Assembly (NCBI GenBank): GCA_963969395.1
Contig: OZ017804.1
Location: 21,854,268 to 21,918,267 of the forward strand
DNA from: Pseudoscleropodium purum
Taxonomy: Eukaryota; Streptophyta; Bryopsida; Hypnales; Brachytheciaceae
DNA: 64,000 nucleotides
Direction of reading: 5' to 3'
Shown: positions 23,023 through 33,349 of the stretch, piece by piece
How positions within the stretch are numbered: position 1 is the stretch's first letter
Layout: each line of letters begins with the position of its first letter
Notes under the pieces: generated by a model
What the model was told of the DNA's origin: nothing
What the model saw: the letters and a program-made list of their open reading frames with translations, nothing else
The model's database searches: none
Made by a program: the position numbers and the translations under genes

Positions 23023-23282
23023 CCATATGTCGCAGCTTAAAATTTTGATTTTCTTAGTATACACCAAAATAGGAACGGAAACTAGCCATTAGGGAACCGG
23101 ATCCGATAAGGTGAAGAAGGAAAACTCAAAATTAGCATGGAATGTGAAGTAGTGGGCCTCTTGGATCTAATCCAGTAAGGAGTAACTAACGACGGAAACG
23201 GAATGCAACACGGATTAGGTCTAGGACCGGATTATGATGATGAACCGGATTCATGATGACAAACCGGAAAGGGTCCAGGGAG

Positions 23283-23290
23283 TATAAAAG
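23283..23290 (+). promoter_or_regulatory. TATA box of the mobile unit
   Basis: TATAAAAG, 176 bases before the ORF ATG, conserved in the second copy at about 42,603-42,610. It fits an internal RNA polymerase II promoter. Confidence 0.65.
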
Positions 23291-23465
23291 GAGGAGCTTT
23301 CACTGTTGCACCCCCTTTTTAGAAACTCGACCTTGAGTGTGCGCGGTTGAGTTTTTGGCGTTTGTGCGTTTGTGTTCTGTTTGTTTTGATTCCGGTTGAG
23401 ATCGGAAAGAGAACGTGAGGAACGGGACATGCGGCTAGGAGAGAGTGAGATAGATTGGAGTGGGA

Positions 23466-25124
23466 ATGCCGCCGCTACGTAGGTCGAGACAAGCGAGTCC
23501 CTCTGGAGGCGAGGTGAAGCTCCGGAAAGTCATTCCGGTTATTCCCTCCACAGAGCCGGAAAAGTTTCAACTCATGGAGGATCTCAAATCCATAGGTTGC
23601 CTCGGGTTTGCCGAGAAACCCTGGGGTTTTAGGGAGAAGAGAATGGTCAAGGAGCTCCTCGGAAAGCTGTCCAACCAGTTTGACAACACCGTGAGAGGAA
23701 CTCCCGTCAGCTGGAACGAGGGAATGTGGAGAGGGGTTTACGGTTTCCGGGCAGGAGGTTTAGGGATGGCGAACCGGAAGGATGAGTTTGTCCGAGAGAA
23801 GTTCCAGGGAGCCGTCAACCCGAAGGACGGATACGCGGTCGAGGATTGCGTGGATGACCGAGACCGTCGGCTCCTGCAATTCCTGGTTCCGGTCCTTCAC
23901 CCGGAAAAGCCGACTAGGGTGACGATCACCCTCGGCAACACCATTTTCGGTGCCCTCAGTGGTACCCGGAAAGTGGACTGGGCACGGATCATTTCCGATC
24001 TCGTGGCCCAGCTCGTTAGTAGGGTTGGGAAGAAAAGGGCCACTCTAGTGTGCCCTTACCTCTTCCACCTCTATCGAGAACACCAAGTCCTCACCGACAT
24101 GGAGGAGAAGGTGTGGAAAACTCAGGAAGTTCTCCTGAAGTATGGGGAGTCGGAAACGGATGACGAGGCCGAATCCGATTCCGGGTCAGAACGGGAGTCG
24201 AGCGAGGAAGAGGAGGAGCCGATGCCGCCCATCAAGCGACAGAAGTTGACGCCTCCACACAAGCGCGGGACGCCTCCCGGTCAAGACAGACCGGCCCCGG
24301 AAGAGAAACCGGAAGCCGAGAAGACCATTTCCGGAGGAGACCCGGAAATGCAAGATCCGTTCAACGGTCTTATCAACGTCCTCTGCAACATCAGGGCGGA
24401 TTGGGAGGTCAAGCACAGGACGCTTGCGGCGATCGGCAAGTTGGTAGGTGCGCCACCGGACAGCAAGTTGGCGGAACAGGTGGCGGAGTGCATCACCAAT
24501 CCGGAAGAGAGCCGGAAGCAGGAAGCAGAGATCCGCCGGTTGCAGGAGGAGGTGGATAACCTGAAGGCAACTCTTTTTGCCTATCGGGAAGACGTGACGG
24601 CCGCCCGGGAGATGGCGGAGGAGACTCGGAAGATAGCCGAGCAGATCAAGGCGGTCCTGGGAGAGACCGGAACGGCCACCGCCAAAGCGAAGCTCTTCGA
24701 CGAGAAGATCCACGAAGAGAAGAAACTATCCGGTTCCCGGATGGTCCGGATTCTTGCCGACTTCGCTGAGCAGGTGGAGACAGCAATTGTGGAGGGGCGG
24801 AAGGCTGCGGATCGGATCGAGGAGAGCAGCCGGAAGCTGACTGGAGCGACGTGCGACAAAGGTATTCATCTTTCGGACATCTCTCTACCGGATCTCTTTC
24901 CGGACGCAACCATTCAGAAGGATAGGAAGGATTGGACTCTGGAGTCCAAGAAGTCTGCACGGGCTGAGACTCCGGGCAGGAGACCGGATATCACAATCGA
25001 CCTGGAGTCTTCACCCGGATCTAACCCTACGGAGGGGAAACGGATCCGGAACTTGAGTGAAGTCTTCGAGGAGCTGGTTCCGGAGGTCGGAAGCCCGACA
25101 ATAGGATCTAGGGTTGTAGAGTAG
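23466..25124 (+). CDS. Unknown acidic coiled-coil protein of the unclassified mobile unit
   Basis: Predicted 552 residues from ATG 23,466; an in-frame TAG lies just upstream. The N-terminus is basic (PLRRSRQASPSGG). Residues about 90-220 form a compact region with repeated hydrophobic spacing (VDWARIISDLVAQLVSRVGKKRATL, then PYLFHLYREHQVL) that faintly recalls the gag-like putative plant transposon protein family; this is a weak impression. Then come an acidic tract (about 229-252), a candidate nuclear-localisation stretch (PIKRQKLTPPHKRG), a Pro/Glu-rich linker, and a coiled coil (about 348-410 and beyond). There are no zinc knuckle, RT, protease or DDE motifs. Codon use is markedly GC-rich compared with neighbours. 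The open frame over 1.66 kb suggests recent selection or recent insertion. A 17-codon upstream ORF overlaps the start. I do not recognise a function. Confidence 0.7.
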   Translation: MPPLRRSRQASPSGGEVKLRKVIPVIPSTEPEKFQLMEDLKSIGCLGFAEKPWGFREKRMVKELLGKLSNQFDNTVRGTPVSWNEGMWRGVYGFRAGGLGMANRKDEFVREKFQGAVNPKDGYAVEDCVDDRDRRLLQFLVPVLHPEKPTRVTITLGNTIFGALSGTRKVDWARIISDLVAQLVSRVGKKRATLVCPYLFHLYREHQVLTDMEEKVWKTQEVLLKYGESETDDEAESDSGSERESSEEEEEPMPPIKRQKLTPPHKRGTPPGQDRPAPEEKPEAEKTISGGDPEMQDPFNGLINVLCNIRADWEVKHRTLAAIGKLVGAPPDSKLAEQVAECITNPEESRKQEAEIRRLQEEVDNLKATLFAYREDVTAAREMAEETRKIAEQIKAVLGETGTATAKAKLFDEKIHEEKKLSGSRMVRILADFAEQVETAIVEGRKAADRIEESSRKLTGATCDKGIHLSDISLPDLFPDATIQKDRKDWTLESKKSARAETPGRRPDITIDLESSPGSNPTEGKRIRNLSEVFEELVPEVGSPTIGSRVVE

Positions 25125-26311
25125 ATAGGATTTTGATTTCAGTTAGGAATAGGAGCGGATCCGGATCCGGATCCGACTCAACAGTATTAGGTTAGACCGG
25201 AAGTTAGATTAGGATGGCGGCGGACCCCCACGGGTTTTCCGCTCCTTTTTGTGCTTTTAGGGTTTTTACCCTTTGTATATAAATCGGTTCCTAAGATGGG
25301 AACTGGGAGTTTTTCATTTTGCAAACTTCTTGTACCTTTCTCTTCTCCTCATTGTGTGTCTCTCTCCAGCGCGACAGGATTGTATGATGTGGAGTTAGGA
25401 TAGTACGAGCCGGTTTGCGAGTGATTTCTCCCCTTGGTGTTTCTTTTCCGATCCAAGGTGCATGTGAGTAGGTATCGAAGAGTTGGGAGTGAACTTAGTT
25501 CCTCAGCACGTCTAGAGTTTGAGATTCCGGGTGAGAAAGCCGTTGTTAGGCTAGGCGGGTAGGGAGGGATTCCTTAGTTGCGCTAGAACTCCCGGGTGGG
25601 AAATCCGGTTGAGTGTCCGATCTCCTGTGAGGTCTCACCACCCGTATGGGTAACGGAAGAACTTTAGTTGATGTTGGAACGGACGGGTGCACTTGTAACC
25701 ACCTGTCTTCGCACGGATCGGAAGTAGCATCAAGGTCGTTGTAGTACGAGAGGGTTGAGTGTGGGGTCTTTGTGTGACCTACAATCCGGATTGCTATCTG
25801 GGTTGTTGTGAAGGACCAAACCGGATCCGGATTAGCTTAGGAGTTTAGGAAGTAGGACAGTGGGTCTTCAGCCACTATAAGTCACGGAAGGAGTGGTGGG
25901 CCTACCACTCTCAAAATTAAGCGGCGACCCCTCTGATGGTGAAACAGAGGCAAAACTAAACCGGATAGGATTACGGATACAGGATGACTATCCCGACCGG
26001 ATTGGTCAGGACGGATTTCCAGGATCGGAAGTTGTGAGATCCTGGGATTTGGGTAATTGTATGGACCGGATAGTAAGTAGGACCGGAAGAAGGAGTAATC
26101 TGGTCTGTAGTTATCCGGTGTGGTGGTATTTCTGGTTCTAGATCTAGGACCGGAAAGTAAGATTGGGATACTGACTTAGCTTAACTGCTTAATAGAGCTA
26201 GATACTTCACAGGATCTCGTGGGTTCGATCTTTAGAGTCACTTAGTTATACTCTAGAGCGATTTTTGTGAGTATAATGGGGAATTGACCTGCCATGTGCT
26301 GCGACACCATA

Positions 26312-27250
26312 GAAGGTTCCAAACCTCAAATTCAAGTACACATTTCTTAGTACAACTAATTTTTCCTTCATGTGTTTAGTATGTCATTAGATAGATTCTT
26401 GGTGCTACAAAAGGCTCTCCAAATCAAAAGTACCAATGGATTTTACCTCATTTTTAGGGTAAAGCATTTGATAGACTTTTGGTGCAATAAAAGGCCCTTT
26501 GAATCAAAGTAGCCATTTCTTGACACCCAAGGATTGTCCTTCACTCCTTCACTTTTGGGGGGTATCATTCAAAAGTCTTTTGGTTGTTTATTAAAGTTTT
26601 GTAGCCTTGGAAGGGTCTACTAGATCTTAGAAACCTTACCATGGTGCCCAAAGAATCTCCTTCAATTCTTTTAGGTTTGTCATTAGAAGGACTCTGGAAT
26701 CTTTGTAAAGGTCTACAAGAGCCAAAGAAAGGCTTCTCTGACTAGAAGAGCCATTTTAGGGTTGAAGGTGAGTCTCTTTTAATTTTTTTGGATGTAATTG
26801 GAGAGACTTTTGGTTGGTGCCATAGAAGGCTCTTTGGATCCAACAAGTCATTATGGGTTTAGGCCAAGGAGTTCTTTCTCAATTTTGGGGGTGTCATTTG
26901 AGAGACTCTTGGTTCTTTGTCAAGGTCTTTGGGTTCTCTGAGAGAATCTTTCAGATCCTAAGAACTTCCTTTGGTGCCCACAAAATCTCTCTTTAAATTT
27001 AATCCATTGTCTCCAGTAGGATGCGGTTTAGTATATAAAAGGCTCTTATTTAGTGCCATAGAAGGGTCTTTTGAGCCAAAGTACGAGTCCTTCATGCCAA
27101 GGTCCTTCCATCAAAACAATCGGTGTGTCATTTGAAAAACTCTTAGTTCTTCGTGAAAGGCTTAGTCAAGAGGCAAGGGATTGGCTCTCAGATCCCAGTG
27201 CCCCTTTGCTAGTGCCATTGGTACCACTTGTGAAGCACACTTTTGGGTAC
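26312..27250. repeat. Degenerate ~110-bp repeat block
   Basis: Loose repetition of TTGGTGCCATAGAAGGCTCTTTGGATC, GCCATTTCTTAGTACC and TCATTTGAnAGACTnTTGG phrases. It continues the block interrupted at 23,027 by the mobile unit. Confidence 0.65.
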
Positions 27251-28515
27251 TAATATAAGCACCATTTGTACTTTTTTAAATACTAAAGTGCAATAGGCTC
27301 AAAATATTTTTTGAAAATTAAGCTATAGTACTTAAAATGTACCAAATATAAGATTTTATGGCACTTCAACCCTTCAATATATTAAAATGTATATTTCCTC
27401 TACAAAATATAATCTCCTAATTTCACTTCTTCCTCTAGTATAGTAAATATGAAGATATAGGGGTTTCACCTTACATGTACAACTTGATCTTCATATTCTT
27501 ACCAAATGAATATTTTGAAGCCCTTCATTGATGTGTAAGATATAGATTATGTATTAATTTTATATCAACAAAAAGTTTCCTGTAAAAAAGTATGTTTGAG
27601 ATTTAAAAGTATAGTCCTACCATATCCTTTAAGCAATTAAACTTGTAAAATTGTTTCTTTAAAATATCAAAAGTAGAGAATATCCATATGGTTTGATTTA
27701 TATATATTCAAATCTATAGAAAAAACTAATGACATTTATAAATGGTTTGAAAATGAAATAATGCCAAAGTTGGCCTTCAAATTTGTAGAGAAATTCCTCA
27801 TTTACATTGATTCTAGAATCATGTGTATTGTTCTTTTCTCAACAACAATTTCAAATATTCTTGGATAATGCCATTCCTTTAGCAAAGCCCCATAGAGAAA
27901 GTGATATACTGTTGCGTATATCAATATGGCATCCTTCAAGTGTTTCACTAAAAAAAAGTAGTTATTTCACTTGGTATTTAAGCTTCACCTTGGAATTTTA
28001 GCTACTGAAATTGTTCTAATCTAAAGAATATTTTCATCCAATGGATTTCCATTCATCTCCAACTAATGACAAATGGGGCCAAGTATAGGTCTTAAACCAT
28101 AGTGCATACAAACCATGTTTCTAAAAATAATCAATCAATGTCCATGATTTTTATAAGGATAAAGAAGACAAAGAAGTTAGGGTGAAAGCTCAATCCAGAA
28201 ATGAAAAAAATGTAGGAAGAAGTATGAAAAGACATTTGAAGGCATGCACAAAAGCAACAAGAGGAAAGATTGGGTTGTATCATGTAGCCTTGTCACATAA
28301 ATATGGTATTTCTTCAAGGAGCCAAGAATCCTTGAATCTTTATTTCTTCTATAAAAAAAACTACCTTTCTTTTTACAAAGAGATTATTCTATCATTCGTC
28401 TTTTTATATTCTTTTGAAAATAATACTTGAATGTTAGATTTGTATATTAGGTAAAATTTATACATTCTGAGCAGGGGCTTAACCTCTAAAGTCCTAAGGC
28501 CTTGTTTTCATTAAC
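27251..28515. other. AT-rich intergenic DNA, nothing recognisable
   Basis: Only short low-complexity frames (up to 82 codons) without recognisable motifs. Confidence 0.65.
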
Positions 28516-28519
28516 CATC

Positions 28520-29190
28520 TTTGTGGCCGGATTACACCATCACTGTGACCGGGTTACACCATTGCTATGGCCGGGTTACACCATCACTATGACCGGGTTA
28601 CACCATTGCTATGGCCGGGTTACACCATCACTGTGATCGGGTTACACTATTGCTATGGCCGGGTTACACCATCACTGTGGCCGGGTTACACCATCACTGT
28701 AACCGGGTTACACCATCACTGTGACTGGGTTACACCATTGCTATGGCTGGGTTACACCATCACTGTGGCCGGGTTACACCATCACTATGGCCAGGTTACA
28801 CCATCATTGTGGCCAGGTTACACCGTCATTGTGGCCGGGTTACACCATCACTGTGGCCAAGTTACACCATTGCTATGGCTGGGTTACACCATTGCTATGG
28901 CCGAGTTACACCATTGCTATGGCTGGGTTACACCATTGCTATGGCCGGGTTACACTATTGCTATAGCCGGGTTACACCATCACTGTGACCGGGTTACACC
29001 ATTGCTATGGCCGGGTTACACCATCACTATGACAGGGTTACACCATTGCTATGGCTAGGTTACACCGTCACCGTGGCCGGGTTACACCATTGCTATGACC
29101 GGGTTACACCATTGCTCTAGCTGGGTTACACCATTGCTCTAGCTGGGTTACATCATCTCTATGGCTAGGTTACACCGTCTTTGTGGCCAC
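28520..29190 (+). repeat. 22-bp minisatellite array 2 (GGGTTACACCAT core)
   Basis: About 30 copies of CCGGGTTACACCATCACTGTGG-type units, alternating with a CACCATTGCTATGGC subtype. The core is the same as in the array at 21,740-22,345, in the same orientation. Long frames in all three phases are by-products of the 22-bp period. Confidence 0.95.
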
Positions 29191-32100
29191 ATTCAACTCA
29201 TAGAAATTTATTTCCTTTTTTTTTCAAGGGTGAAGGAAAAATGAACATGATTTAACCCTAAGTCCTAAAACAACCATTTCAAGGTTGTTCCCAAACTTTG
29301 TGCAATAATTTTGGGCCCAAAATACCTCATTCTTCAATCTTTTTTGGTTCCTTCTTGTAAAAAGTTGAATTTTCTAGCACTATTTATATTCAAAACTAAG
29401 GTTTTTACCCTAAACCAAAAACTTATTAAGGAAATAGTTTAGAAATGTCTAGTGTTGAAAAACTTACTACATACTTGGAAAAACTATTAATGTTCTTATT
29501 ACTAGATCTTTTGCATTTTGGCACAAATCAATAGAAACCAAAATTTTAGCCCAAAAAATCAATTACTATTCCAAGATAGAAATTGGATTTAGGATGGCAT
29601 TTTGAAGTTATGTCTTCCAAATTCATTTGCAGGGAATTTGAAAACAATTTTTTGATTTTCAAAAGATGCGAACTCTCTACTTTCCGTGCTTCACATTCTC
29701 TTCTTTGATATTGACTTCCAAAAAATTATAGAACTAATATTTAATAATACATTTGGCTTTTGTCCAAATTCCTTGGGCTTTGAGGGGTTACCCTATAAAT
29801 GAACTCTAATATCAAAAATCATGGAATTTTAAAGAAAATGGGTGATGATTAAAATTTACAACTTTTTAATACTATAGAGACTTTACATTTGTCCTTCCAT
29901 AGTGAATTCTAATAAAATCGTGGTATTCCTGTATTGTATTTGACATATTCAGTGTCATTTTCATAGAATATTGCCATTTTAATGAAATTCACCGTTCCCA
30001 TATTAATCAAGTTGTTTTTCACTATTTCCTTAGGAGTAGAAAGAGGGGCACTATTTTATAATTAGGACACTCAAATCATGGAAGTCATGAAATTCAACTA
30101 GAATAGGCAAGGACAAAAATATACAAGTCATCAATAAACTTGAGGCTTGACATTCATACCCACATTCAATCCATGCAACTTATACATTTCTTTGTTTTCG
30201 AAGGGATTAAAAAATAGCCCCATTTCTTGTGATTTAGTAAAGGCACTCTATTTGGACATTTCTATCTTGTAGAGTACATTTTGAAAAGCCATGTATTGAT
30301 TGGAATTATGTATGTTAGGCTTTTAAACTTTATATTTTGAGGGAGACCAATTTTTTTACATTTAATATGTAAAAAGGGGATTCAAAGATTTCAATTCACT
30401 TTTGTAGTTTTAGCACCTTTAGAATCAAATATTATAATCTTTTTTGGGTGATATTGTTGTATTCTCTTATATTGAGTGATTTGTAACATGTTTAGTTTGA
30501 AATTTTATTGCTACAATGTCAAAAAATTAATACAACTTACAAAAATGTTGGATTTTTATTCAAATTAGAACAAATTTTTAGAAGCTCAAAAAAAGCCTTG
30601 GTCATTCTAAGATAAAAAATATTATTATAAGCCCAAGCTGACTATCCTATTAATCTATTGGAGTAAGTAATGTACTATAGCTTTGCCATCCAATTGCATA
30701 TCTAGAATGCTTGTAATAGATTGATATTTGTAGAGTTTAGGGTCAATAAGCTTACCACTACCATTTATACTATTTTATACACATACATGGCAAGATAACA
30801 TTCAAGTAGTTGTGACCTATAGAAATCACATCATTACTTTCTACAATTAATACAATGAAGATAGACCTACAACTCTTGGTGAGGACTTTAAAGATATGTG
30901 ATGCAAAAACAATATTATTTGCTTGGATACCCTCTAGAAGCCCAAGGGGCATCTATCTATATAAGACACTAAATCCTCCATTCAAATTGGTTCTTTAGGG
31001 ATAAAAGTAAAAAAAATCCCATATATTGTATTGTATCTAGGATTTGTACTAGAATTCTATTAGTGAATTTGAGGTCCTGGATTACAAATAAGAATTTAGA
31101 ATTTCCCAAAAAAATTATTTGTAAATAATATAAAACTCTTGCATTTTTTGTCAAGGTAAATCTTCTCTATTAGACCTACTTTGGATGAAGGATTAAGTCT
31201 CTTCTTCTATCCCATTAATCCTTATATGTCTAGACATTTAAAAAGTAAATGCATCTTGGTCAATCTTAAATGATTGTAACCTTTTCTTTTCATCATAAGT
31301 AAAATAAACTTTAATAGGGAAAAAATAATTCTAACCTTCAATATCCTATACTCAAATTTGGTATTCGATTTAATTGAAGAAGTTTTAGGGTCTTGACAAG
31401 TTCTCTTCCTACTCCAACTTGGATTTTTGGGTAAAACCAAAGTTCTTTCTAAGACTTCTTAAGACAAAAAACCAACTCAACTTGAAATTTTGAAAAAATC
31501 CAAAAACGGATCCATGGTAGAGATGGAAGGATGGTACTTAAGTAGAATTTGTACCCCTACCTTAATTCAATCCACCTACTTGAAGGTTCTCTTTGAAAAT
31601 GAAATTTTATAATTATATTGTAGCATCTAAACCCTATATAGCAAAGTGAGTAGGATTTTGGCCTAGATTAGAGCTTCATTAGGCATATAGCTTTAGTAAT
31701 AAAGCATGTGGTGCCATTTACAATAGGATAAATCTAAAGGGGTCATGTTTATTTCTAGCTAAGATCTTTTGGGTTTATAAAAAAATTTAAAACAATTGAC
31801 AAATACAATAGTCTTTTAAATGGAGGTCAATTAATTCAATAAGAGTGTGTCCAAAATTGAATTTCCATGTCATTTTTTGAATGATTCATGTCACCTTCAA
31901 TCAACCTTGAACAAGAAGTGTCCCTTTTTGTAAAATTTCATTGAATCCACGCCAAATCTAACCAAATCTAAACTTCCCTTTAGGAACGGGGTCCTACTTC
32001 TAAAGAGGACAATGTCTAAGGTAGGAGGTTCTAAAAGCATAAACCTCCTTAAATGTTCATTGTATGTACATATCTCTTTTTTGTAGATTTTAGGTAATTA

Positions 32101-32397
32101 CCATATATAGACAATGTACATTTTAAGGGGTAGACGCTATTAGAGCCTTATACCACTTTGGCTTCAAAATTTAATAACTAATTTCACAAAGCTCCCCAAA
32201 AAACAAAGCAACTTGGGGGTTACATGCCAATTCTACTTGTATTCCAAGGAAAAATTTATGAAAATTATTTGAAGAAGTTTCAGCTCCCTATAAAGCAATT
32301 TCAACTCTTAAATGGTTAGTTTGTGGACCTCCTACCTGAAATCAAATGAAAAACAACACTTGAGACCCCTCAGTTGGAGCTAGTAAGTAATACGGAG
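29191..32397. other. AT-rich intergenic DNA, nothing recognisable
   Basis: No frame above about 75 codons and no domain, RNA gene or clear repeat identified on either strand. Confidence 0.65.
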
Positions 32398-32400
32398 TAA

Positions 32401-33346
32401 GAGCATCCCCACCAGCTCTTACGGTATCCCTATCTGGATACCTCCTTACTCATCTAAACATGCTGGAGTAGGGAAGTAGCAACCCACTGGTCCTTACCCA
32501 AATGTAGAAACTTTCTCTAAATTAGCGTAAAATTGGGTAGCAAGTTCCCAGCTGGTTTTCTATGTTACTTCCAAGTGCTGAATGATAATAACAAAAGAGT
32601 GTTTTTATCTAAAAGGAGTTATAAACATTATAATTGTTCACAATTTTAAATAAAATTAGAAATTAAATATATTCATACATTCTAATTATTTACACATCAT
32701 TATTATTATCAAAAGAATTTACCAATGTTTTATTTCATGAGTTTAAAAAGAATACAAGTTACCATTTAAATTAAAAATGGTTTATTACTTTTACAAGTAC
32801 TAAATTATTCCTCCATCATTGTATTTTTAATTTATTATCATTAGATTTAATGAATACCATTACCTTATTAATTAGACCCTTGATTAATTACCTTAATTAA
32901 CAATCAATTAGCTAAATTACCTTAAAATCCTTAATTATTTTAAATTTTCTATATTTTTTAATCAAGTAATTCAATTATATTAATTAATCAATCAATTACC
33001 TTAATTAACAATTACCTAATCAGTGAATAATAATAACAGCGCAACAAGTTAACAACAAGAACCGAATTGAGAGCTTACTCAACAGTCTTTTGAATTGAAT
33101 TATAAGACAAAAACGAGTAAGTTTAACTTAAGGGTGAAAGGATCAGGGTGAATGACAGGTACTTTATGCCAAATATAGAATATAGGTTACCAAGCACCAG
33201 TTTGGTATCCACCATCCTCTTTATGGGATTGGGACCCCCCTTCCCCCAAAACTTGCAGATACAACATGTTGGTGGGGGGAGGTTTTTCCCTATCCAGATG
33301 AAAACCATCCAAATAAGGATAGGGAACCCAACTGGTGGGGATGCTC
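32401..33346. mobile_element. Non-autonomous PIF/Harbinger-like element (MITE-type)
   Basis: Left end GAGCATCCCCACCAG and right end CTGGTGGGGATGCTC are inverted copies; the similarity continues imperfectly inward for about 40 bp (CCCTATC...ATTTGGAT on the right against CCCTATCTGGATAC on the left). The unit is flanked by the 3-bp duplication TAA (32,398-32,400 and 33,347-33,349), the hallmark of Harbinger/Tourist insertions. The 946-bp interior is AT-rich and without coding capacity. A hAT origin is less likely because it would give an 8-bp duplication. Confidence 0.8.
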
Positions 33347-33349
33347 TAA

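Larger units (their letters stand above)
23028..26306 (+). mobile_element. Unclassified 3.28-kb mobile unit (giant solo LTR or TIR element)
   Basis: Starts TGTCGCAGC and ends GCTGCGACA, a perfect 9-bp inverted terminus, and is flanked by the 5-bp duplication CCATA (23,023-23,027 and 26,307-26,311). It is much more GC-rich than its surroundings and dense in CCGGA/CCGGATCC motifs. It has a TATA box (TATAAAAG, 23,283-23,290), one long ORF (23,466-25,124), then 1.2 kb of noncoding DNA with a second TATA-like TATATAAA near 25,276. The 3' end has a CTCGTGGGTTCGAT phrase that recalls the U5 end of some plant LTRs. No internal direct repeat (LTR pair), RT, integrase or transposase was seen. A second, truncated copy begins at 42,328, showing mobility. 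A solo LTR carrying its own ORF is the simplest reading; a TIR transposon mobilised in trans is the alternative. Confidence 0.85.

Noticed and set aside
24186..24960. Minus-strand frames of up to 175 codons inside the mobile-unit ORF
   Set aside because: Antisense shadows caused by GC-rich codons of the plus-strand ORF.
25893..26141. 82-codon frame near the end of the mobile unit
   Set aside because: Not present in any other context, no motif, and it reads through the noncoding 3' region.
26190..26306. GTGGGTTCGAT phrase as a possible tRNA B box
   Set aside because: No matching A box or cloverleaf; it sits at the end of the mobile unit and looks more like an LTR U5 end.
23028..26306. Reading the mobile unit as an ordinary two-LTR retrotransposon
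   Set aside because: The first and last several hundred bases do not match each other directly; only a 9-bp inverted end is shared.
28567..29058. 163-codon repetitive frame and shorter partners
   Set aside because: By-product of the second 22-bp array, open in all three phases.
21740..29190. Minisatellites considered as a CRISPR-like array
   Set aside because: Units abut without spacers and the genome is a plant nuclear one.
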